Shown one piece after another: positions 58,753 through 64,000 of a stretch of DNA of 64,000 nt; within the stretch, counting starts at the first letter, position 1, and each line of letters begins with the position of its first letter. The DNA lies in contig CAZHIQ010000015.1 of NCBI GenBank assembly GCA_964532595.1, forward strand, positions 9,488-73,487, given 5' to 3'. The position numbers were made by a program, and so were the translations under genes. The notes under the pieces are model-generated. The model was not told where the DNA came from and did no database searches. It was given only the letters and a program-made list of their open reading frames with translations. The DNA comes from Chryseosolibacter sp964532595 (GTDB lineage: Bacteria > Bacteroidota > Bacteroidia > Cytophagales > Cyclobacteriaceae).

Positions 58753-59481
58753 TTACATGATTGAGTAGCCACCGTCAATAGGCAGGATAGCGCCTGTCAC
58801 GAACGATGCTGCGGGAGAGCTGAGGAAGGCGACGACATGCGCGATTTCTGCGGGTTCGCCAAAACGATTGGCAGGTGTTCTGGCCAGGATTCCGGCGCCG
58901 AGCGTTTCTTTGAGTGGTTCGAGGATAGGAGTGTTAATCCAACCCGGAGCTACTGCATTCACACGGATGCCGTCTTTTGCGTAGGCAATGGCCAGCGACT
59001 TGGTCATTTGGTCTACCCCTCCTTTACTCGCCGCATAGGCCGGACCATCCGGATGCCCGAAGATGGCCAGCATAGAAGATACGTTGACGATACTGCGGAC
59101 GTCGGATTTTGCCAACAAGGGTTGCGCCAGCGTGCTTGTGAGGAAGCTTGCGTTCAGGTTAATGTCGATCGACTTCTTGAAGCCTTCGTACTCCCATTGG
59201 TTGGGGAGGTTGACGCCGGCGGCGTTGAACAGAATGTCGAGTTTGTCGAGTTTATTGAAGAATTCACGAACGCCAGATTCGTCAGTCACATCGAGTTCGA
59301 CGGACTCGATACTCAATCCTTTGGGTGCTTTGAAAGCGTCAGCTTTAAGTCCGACGGCGTATACTTTTGCACCGAGTTCTGCCAGGTGAATGGCCGTTGC
59401 GGCTCCAATTCCGGAAGTTCCTCCCGTAACGACTACTGTCTTGTCTTTGAATAAGTCCTTCTGATATGTTTTGTGTGCCAT
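58753..59481 (-). CDS. Short-chain dehydrogenase/reductase
   Basis: A 242-aa classical SDR from the ATG at 59481 (MAHKTYQKDLF). Cofactor motif TGGTSGIGAA, NAAG-type FNAAGVNLP, catalytic Ser in VNVSSML and YAASKGG (Tyr and Lys), and PGWINTP are all in place. It is the third gene in line with dps and the hydroxyacid oxidase, 45 bp after the latter. It might reduce or oxidise the hydroxy or keto compound used by the oxidase. Confidence 0.93.
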   Translation of the reverse strand: MAHKTYQKDLFKDKTVVVTGGTSGIGAATAIHLAELGAKVYAVGLKADAFKAPKGLSIESVELDVTDESGVREFFNKLDKLDILFNAAGVNLPNQWEYEGFKKSIDINLNASFLTSTLAQPLLAKSDVRSIVNVSSMLAIFGHPDGPAYAASKGGVDQMTKSLAIAYAKDGIRVNAVAPGWINTPILEPLKETLGAGILARTPANRFGEPAEIAHVVAFLSSPAASFVTGAILPIDGGYSIM

Positions 59482-59526
59482 GATAATTCTATTTAGTGTT
59501 GACAATTGTAATGTTTCGTTCTGCGA

Positions 59527-60753
59527 TCAATTGTGGTAATCGATTTCCAGTTCTTTGGAGATACCTTTCATCTGTGGTTGTCGCCAGTCAGCGGGAAGCT
59601 CAACGTACGACGGGTCAAGATCGTGGATCGATTTTGCTCCGAGGAATTGCAAGCCTTCTTTGATCTGTTGATGAAACAGTCGGAGGATATGACTTACACC
59701 TTGTTCGCCGGCGGCAAGCAGGGGATAGAGATACGCTCGTCCCAGGAGCACGCCTTTGGCTCCAAGCGATACCGCTTTCAATACATCCGTACCTCGTCTG
59801 ACTCCACTGTCGATCAGGACTTCTATTTTGTCACCCACAGCCTCCACAATTTCCGTTAATACCGGTAGTGTGGAGACACTGCCGTCGAGTACGTTTCCAC
59901 CGTGGTTGGAGATAACAATAGCATCAGCGCCTTCAGCGACTGCTCGTTTGGCATCGGCTACCGTGACTATCCCTTTAATTACGAGCGGTCCGTCCCAGTG
60001 TCTACGGATCCACGGGATGTCTTCCCACTTGGGAGTTTCCTGATAGATTTGCGCGATCCCTTCGAAGAGACCCATCGGCGTGCCATCGGGCCGCAGACCC
60101 ATAGCCACCTTAGGTTCGGGGAGTCCCGCCTTAATGAAATCCCAGGTCCAGGCGGGTTTGTTCCATATTTGGGGAAGGAATTTAATGGCTTCCTTCAAAT
60201 TGATGGTATACGGAACTCCACGTCGTTCGACATAGGGAAGGTCGCGCGGGCGCGCGATGGTGGGCGTATCGACGGTCAGGACGAGACCTTTAACGCCTGC
60301 GCGTTTTACACGTTCGATAATGGGTGCCGACGCGTCGCGTCCGCCGATATAATAAAGCTGATAGAATACCGGACCGCTGGCGTTTTCCATGATCTCTTCA
60401 ATAGGCGTTCCGGTTACACCGCTAACAAACTGAATGGTCCCCGCTTCGCCTGCCGCCCGTGCAACACCAGCTTCACCATCCGTATGTCCGATGGCGAGAA
60501 ATCCTACTGATGATACAATGGCGGGCATGGAGACCTTATGGCCAAGGATGGTCGTAGAGATGTCGTACTCCGGATGGAATACAGCGCCGCGGGGTCTGAA
60601 CCGAACAGCTTCAAAGGCCTTGACGTTGTCTTCCGCCGTAACGTTGGAACCACTACCGGCTTCAAACATCTGGAAGATGCCGGCGGGAACACGCTTCCGG
60701 GCGAAATAGCGTGCGTCTTCTACCGATAAAATTTTTGACTCTATATTCTTCAT
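59527..60753 (-). CDS. FMN-dependent alpha-hydroxy-acid oxidizing protein
   Basis: A 408-aa (S)-2-hydroxy-acid oxidase/lactate dehydrogenase-family flavoprotein. FMN and substrate residues: the N-terminal YFARKRVPAGIFQMF, the catalytic His in SNHGGNVLDGS, DSGVRRGTDVLKAV for phosphate binding, and GRAYLYPLLAAG. Enzymes of this family use oxygen, making hydrogen peroxide, or pass electrons to quinone; no membrane segment is visible. It is 22 bp downstream of dps on the same strand, which is notable since Dps removes peroxide. Confidence 0.92.
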   Translation of the reverse strand: MKNIESKILSVEDARYFARKRVPAGIFQMFEAGSGSNVTAEDNVKAFEAVRFRPRGAVFHPEYDISTTILGHKVSMPAIVSSVGFLAIGHTDGEAGVARAAGEAGTIQFVSGVTGTPIEEIMENASGPVFYQLYYIGGRDASAPIIERVKRAGVKGLVLTVDTPTIARPRDLPYVERRGVPYTINLKEAIKFLPQIWNKPAWTWDFIKAGLPEPKVAMGLRPDGTPMGLFEGIAQIYQETPKWEDIPWIRRHWDGPLVIKGIVTVADAKRAVAEGADAIVISNHGGNVLDGSVSTLPVLTEIVEAVGDKIEVLIDSGVRRGTDVLKAVSLGAKGVLLGRAYLYPLLAAGEQGVSHILRLFHQQIKEGLQFLGAKSIHDLDPSYVELPADWRQPQMKGISKELEIDYHN

Positions 60754-60775
60754 ATCGAAATACTTTAGGTGAATA

Positions 60776-61246
60776 CTACTTCAGGTACGCGCGGATAAAC
60801 CACGCCATCTTTTCATGTTGTTGCATAAGACCTGTGACAAAGTCACTCGTGCCGAGATCCTGATACTTATCGCTGAACTCGGTGATGAGTTTGCGAAGAT
60901 TTTGTATGATCAGTTCGTGATCTTTCAACAGGTTTCTCAGTTGTTCAGATTGGTGATTGGTATCGTCGGGCTCCTCAAGAGCAGAAAGCTTGATATAGTC
61001 TTTCAGTCGTCCTTTGGCGAAATGGCCAATCATTCGTATTCTCTCGGCGACTTCGTCAATAATGACATCGAGTTCTTCGTACTGACTTTCGTAGAGCTTA
61101 TGCATTTCCGAGAAGTTGTCACCCTCGATATTCCAATGATAGTTTCTTGTTTTCGTATAGAGGATATACTCGTCAGCGAGTACTTTGTTTAACTCCGCCG
61201 CTACTCTACTGCGATTGTCCTCCGTAATGCCAATGTTTGGTTTCAT
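60776..61246 (-). CDS. dps: DNA starvation/stationary phase protection protein Dps
   Basis: Ferritin-like mini-ferritin of 156 aa that stores iron and uses hydrogen peroxide as oxidant. The ferroxidase pattern NYHWNIEGDNFSEMHKLYESQ and EELDVIIDEVAERIRMIG is intact. A TAnnTTTG promoter box is 47 bp upstream. It leads a minus-strand run with an FMN hydroxyacid oxidase and an SDR, closed by a terminator. Confidence 0.95.
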   Translation of the reverse strand: MKPNIGITEDNRSRVAAELNKVLADEYILYTKTRNYHWNIEGDNFSEMHKLYESQYEELDVIIDEVAERIRMIGHFAKGRLKDYIKLSALEEPDDTNHQSEQLRNLLKDHELIIQNLRKLITEFSDKYQDLGTSDFVTGLMQQHEKMAWFIRAYLK

Positions 61247-61292
61247 GGGAACTTTGGTTTAAGCGTTAGTCGTGTTTTTCATTGTTGATATC

Positions 61293-61300
61293 CAAAGTTA
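61293..61300 (-). promoter_or_regulatory. Candidate -7 box for the dps operon
   Basis: TAACTTTG on the minus strand matches TAnnTTTG exactly, 46 bp before the dps start, and downstream of the terminator of the DsbA-family gene. Confidence 0.5.
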
Positions 61301-61335
61301 CCCTGATACACTCCGAATAGCATTGACCTAAAACA

Positions 61336-61367
61336 AGAAAGCACTTGATTTGAATCAAGTGCTTTCT
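61336..61367 (-). terminator. Hairpin terminator of the DsbA-family gene
   Basis: A perfect 15-bp stem AGAAAGCACTTGATT / AATCAAGTGCTTTCT with a 2-nt centre lies 43 bp past the minus-strand stop. On the minus strand TTGTTTTAGG follows, a weak T-tract. It could also regulate dps, whose promoter is directly beyond. Confidence 0.75.
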
Positions 61368-61410
61368 CTATGCAGTGTTCTGATTTAAGGATGAGTATCA
61401 GTTGTTGTCA

Positions 61411-62361
61411 TCATCCTTTTGTCTTGTGATACAATACAAGATCTCCGTATCTGAACATCTTCCTTTCAATTTGCTTTTTCTCAGTCAACGTCTCGAGTTC
61501 GGCACTTGCATCCGTAAGGTCGATGTCCTTCAGTTCAGCAAATTCTCGAACGGTCATGGTTGGATAGATGCTAAAAAGTTCGAGTGAGTCTCTTGTGTAA
61601 TTGTTCTTCTTTGCCTCCGGATAGATGCGTTTGAGCGCATCTTCATAACTCGCGTAGGGTTTGGAGCCGTACACCAGGAGTCGGTTGCCCTCTTCATCAC
61701 TAAAGTAGATAGTGGGAAAGCCCCTTACCCCGAGAGCGCGGGCCATGGCAAGATCATCTTCGAAGCTTAGTTTGGCTCGACCTTCATAGTCTTGCTTGAA
61801 TTTTGTTACGTCGAGTCCGCTCTCGCGGGCGGCTTCCTCGAGATGCTCCCACTTGGTGATGTTTTTCTTTTCAAGGAATACCATTTCCTTTAGGCGTCGA
61901 AGGAATGCATCAGCCTTCTTTTCGTCCTGCAGTTGTGCGGCTTTGAATGCGATAGACGGGGGATAGGAAGAATCAAGAGGATCTTCCAACCAGACTTCGC
62001 CATCAATGGGCATTTGATAGTGTTCGCTTGCCTCGTTCCAATGTTGAGCAACGCTGGCGGGTCCATTGACGTCACGTCCACCGTAGCTCTCCCAGCTTTT
62101 CAAGAGACCACCCATACGGTATTCGATGTCGAGGGAGTCGCCGTACTCGATTTTCAACTTGCGCAGTTGTGGCTCAATACCCCAGCACGACGAACAGATA
62201 GGGTCAGTGAAGTAGGTCAGCTTCACGGGCTTCTGGGTCGTGTGTTGTGCGGGCGTGACGACTTCTCCGGTTTCAGGTTGTTGAGGTATTTCACAGAGTC
62301 CGGTCACCGGATCACATGCCATGGCGTTCTTGGTTTCAGTTTGCTTCATAATCTCTTTCAC
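61411..62361 (-). CDS. DsbA-family thiol oxidoreductase, YjbH/SpxH-like
   Basis: A 316-aa protein with a thioredoxin-like domain: active-site motif CSSC in TDPICSSCWGIEP near residue 57, an inserted helical part, and the cis-Pro loop GVRGFPTIYFS near residue 215. No signal peptide is present, so it acts in the cytoplasm, as the FrnE/SpxH/YjbH group does. An N-terminal pair of Cys (ACDPVTGLCEI) precedes the domain, as in other Bacteroidetes members. It starts 43 bp after a Rossmann-like gene and a Crp/Fnr gene is upstream; redox stress is the common thread. Confidence 0.88.
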   Translation of the reverse strand: MKEIMKQTETKNAMACDPVTGLCEIPQQPETGEVVTPAQHTTQKPVKLTYFTDPICSSCWGIEPQLRKLKIEYGDSLDIEYRMGGLLKSWESYGGRDVNGPASVAQHWNEASEHYQMPIDGEVWLEDPLDSSYPPSIAFKAAQLQDEKKADAFLRRLKEMVFLEKKNITKWEHLEEAARESGLDVTKFKQDYEGRAKLSFEDDLAMARALGVRGFPTIYFSDEEGNRLLVYGSKPYASYEDALKRIYPEAKKNNYTRDSLELFSIYPTMTVREFAELKDIDLTDASAELETLTEKKQIERKMFRYGDLVLYHKTKG

Positions 62362-62404
62362 AGGTTTAATTTGTATTGTTTCTGTCTCCGAAAGGAGTTT
62401 CCGT

Positions 62405-62908
62405 TCAGGCCGACATTGCCGTGGCTACGGGTGAGAATCCAGCAGATTCCAGCATACGTGTTGCGTCGTGCAAGGCTTCGGAATTGCGCGCGGAGACAAG
62501 CGCCCCACTGGTCTCCACGTTAAGACTCGCTGCGGAGGAGGCGATAGAGACGGCGACGACATGACTGTAGGGCAACAGGGATTCAAGGGTTGAGATCGCC
62601 TGCAAATCCGTGTCTGCATCGCCATAACCCATGGAGATCACGACTTTTCCGACAGCGACTTCCCTTATCCGTTCCGCGAGATCGCCAAGTGCGGGATGTG
62701 TAGCGGGGACAATGATAATATCGGCTTCCCAGCACGCTTCGCGCGGACAATCGCTAGCGATTGTTTCGCTTGGTTCGATGTGAGAGGCGCATCCTGTATG
62801 CTCGCGTTGTATCAGCAGCAGCCGGTACGGACCCGCGATTTTCCTCAGCACGCGGGTGATGGCTTGATTGGGTCCATCGATAATGGCAACTTTCTTCTCG
62901 GTAATCAT
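62405..62908 (-). CDS. Hypothetical protein with degenerate Rossmann-like fold
   Basis: A 167-aa protein. The pattern VAIIDGPNQAITRVLRK, then ADIIIVPATHPALGDLAERI, then VGKVVISMGYGD follows the beta-alpha-beta pattern of NAD(P)-binding F420-oxidoreductase-like proteins, but the GxGxxG loop is replaced by DGPNQA, so cofactor binding is doubtful. Unrecognised otherwise. Co-directional with the DsbA-family gene downstream (43 bp). A perfect -7 box lies 20 bp upstream. Confidence 0.65.
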   Translation of the reverse strand: MITEKKVAIIDGPNQAITRVLRKIAGPYRLLLIQREHTGCASHIEPSETIASDCPREACWEADIIIVPATHPALGDLAERIREVAVGKVVISMGYGDADTDLQAISTLESLLPYSHVVAVSIASSAASLNVETSGALVSARNSEALHDATRMLESAGFSPVATAMSA

Positions 62909-62928
62909 TTGCTTCGATAATTAGACCA

Positions 62929-62936
62929 CAAAAGTA
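62929..62936 (-). promoter_or_regulatory. Candidate -7 box of the Rossmann-like/DsbA pair
   Basis: TACTTTTG on the minus strand matches TAnnTTTG exactly; TTG lies 14 bp further upstream (62951-62953). The pair may therefore be transcribed apart from the Crp/Fnr gene. Confidence 0.45.
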
Positions 62937-62997
62937 GTCCAACCCGGAAGCAAGGGCATTGATATGCATTAAGAAAGGATTTGATGCAGATCAACAA

Positions 62998-63579
62998 TTA
63001 CTTTCGCGCGGCGATTTGTTTTCGCACACGACTTAGAGTTTCGGGCGTTATGCCGAGGTAGAGGGCGATGTATTGTTGAGGAGCCCGGGTTACGACATCC
63101 GGACGCGCCTCCATGAACTGGAGATAGCATTGTTCGGCTGGTTGTGTCTGGACAATCCTGAGGCGGCGCTGCAACGAAACCATGGTTTCTTCGAGTAAGA
63201 GCCTGAAGTAACGCTCCATTTTCGGGAGTTCCTCAATCAGTTCATTCATCGATGATCTTGTCAGCAACAGAAGTTCGGCATCTTCAAGCGCCTCAATATT
63301 ATACAGCGCTTCATCGCCGGATAGAAAACTTCCCATGTCGCCAATCCACCAGCCTTCGGTGGCGAATTGCATTCCGTGTTCCTGCCCCCTCTCGTCTACG
63401 CTGAACGACCGCAAAAGCCCGCGTTCCACAAAAATCAGATGCTTGGCCACATCACCGGCATTGAGGAGATACTGCCGCTTGCGCACCTTTTTCGGGATAA
63501 AAAAATGTCGGATCGCCTCAAGTTCGTCTTGGGTAAGGGTCACCTTTCGCTGAATGCTCTTGTATAGCTCGTCGAACAT
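62998..63579 (-). CDS. Crp/Fnr-family transcriptional regulator
   Basis: A 193-aa regulator from the ATG at 63579 (MFDELYKSIQRK). The cyclic-nucleotide-binding-like domain spans about 10-125 (AGDVAKHLIFVERGLLRSF; GWWIGDMGSFL), a dimer helix follows, and the C-terminal HTH is short (QQYIALYLGITPETLSRVRK). There is no N-terminal Cys cluster for an iron-sulfur centre. The recognition helix has the E-S-R pattern (ETLSRVR) common to Fnr-type proteins, so it could see TTGAT-type sites. It is divergent from the FAS1 gene. Confidence 0.92.
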   Translation of the reverse strand: MFDELYKSIQRKVTLTQDELEAIRHFFIPKKVRKRQYLLNAGDVAKHLIFVERGLLRSFSVDERGQEHGMQFATEGWWIGDMGSFLSGDEALYNIEALEDAELLLLTRSSMNELIEELPKMERYFRLLLEETMVSLQRRLRIVQTQPAEQCYLQFMEARPDVVTRAPQQYIALYLGITPETLSRVRKQIAARK

Positions 63580-63824
63580 AAAAGAATTGCTTCCCGGCCT
63601 GGCTAATTTAATGAAAAACACTTTCTGAGCCTTTGTGTGCAGGCGACGGCAAAGTCACTAAAGATCGCGATTTTGTGTGATAGTCTGTAAATTACGGAGT
63701 TGTCTTTCTGCAAAAAAAATACGCCCGGCTTTGGCTTACATCATCCTGTCTACGCGTATGAAGGGAGCGGATCATGCGATCTGCCCGATGATCATGAGTC
63801 TTTTCCTATTCTAAACCCATAAAA

Positions 63825-64000
63825 ATGAAGTTCTACCACTCCCTGGCTATTGTCGCCTTTCTTGTCGCCGCAGGGTGCGACAAGGAAGATCCCAAACCAT
63901 CCGAAACCCCTGAAGAAGTCGTCACGAAGGAAATTGTCCAGGCGTTGGCCAATGAGCCCGGCCTGTCTTCGTTTGTTGAAGTTTTTACCAAAGTCAACCT
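63825..64000 (+). CDS. FAS1 (fasciclin) domain lipoprotein, partial at window end
   Basis: The window ends 58 codons into this gene. A lipoprotein signal ends with Cys18 (VAAGC), then a short acidic linker and the opening helix of a fasciclin domain (EIVQALANEPGLSSFVEVF). FAS1 proteins mediate adhesion or surface binding. The 245-bp gap to the Crp/Fnr gene has no obvious box. Confidence 0.75.
   Translation, partial: MKFYHSLAIVAFLVAAGCDKEDPKPSETPEEVVTKEIVQALANEPGLSSFVEVFTKVN

Overview
The window reads as a stretch of a Bacteroidetes chromosome, most likely a member of the Cytophagales. The evidence is a SusC/SusD pair, many lipoproteins and Bacteroidetes-type families (WbqC, DUF983, YtxH, NEW3, NIPSNAP, FG-GAP, PVC-type haem proteins), few Shine-Dalgarno sequences, and several TAnnTTTG promoter boxes. 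Base composition looks even throughout. I saw no insertion sequence, prophage, integrase, CRISPR array, rRNA or tRNA. The assembly has two 100-N runs (26651-26750 and 33184-33283). Each interrupts a carbohydrate gene, and both look like fixed-size placeholders.

Layout. 0-6 kb: an extracytoplasmic cluster of a GDPD lipoprotein, a very large PVC-type cytochrome c/propeller/HEAT lipoprotein, an FG-GAP propeller lipoprotein and a NIPSNAP protein with a Tat-like leader. 6-11 kb: uvrA, preceded by a clear inverted repeat, then a small membrane protein and a LytS/LytTR two-component pair. 11-18 kb: a PchR-like AraC regulator divergent from SusC-SusD-PepSY, which suggests iron or siderophore uptake. 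18-25 kb: clpC, WbqC, a YciO-type Sua5 protein and a compact mltG-thioesterase-YihY operon. 25-30 kb: a galactoside cluster (galK, galM, GH2, MFS). 30-34 kb: a secreted esterase with four PKD domains and a gapped GH13 gene. 34-38 kb: Hsp20, DUF3606, an isocitrate dehydrogenase-like enzyme, a DHDPS-family protein with a Tat-like leader, and small genes.

38-42 kb: an operon of NEW3 protein, ABC ATPase and ABC-2 permease, plus DUF983 and EVE-domain genes. 42-46.5 kb: a PAS-rich histidine kinase and response regulator flanked on both sides by paralogous YtxH genes. 46-51 kb: a DODA-type dioxygenase, a START protein, a periplasmic glucose/sorbosone dehydrogenase-like protein with a cytochrome c, and an aldo/keto reductase. 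51-54 kb: a sulfur module in which a CstB-like persulfide dioxygenase/rhodanese diverges from rhodanese-YeeE-YeeE, with an FNR-like palindrome between them. 54-57 kb: a DUF2214 protein, a WaaP-like kinase and a GT9 glycosyltransferase. 57-64 kb: an MpaB-like protein, an orphan gene behind a 30-bp near-perfect palindrome, a dps-hydroxyacid oxidase-SDR operon, a DsbA-family protein, a Crp/Fnr regulator, and the start of a FAS1 lipoprotein.

Most genes are ordinary for the phylum. The parts that most merit a second look are the sulfur module and its palindrome, the dps/hydroxyacid-oxidase operon, the NEW3-ABC operon, the YtxH-flanked two-component system, and the palindromes upstream of uvrA, hsp20 and the orphan gene at 57.8 kb. 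I found no clear evidence of a wholly new system.
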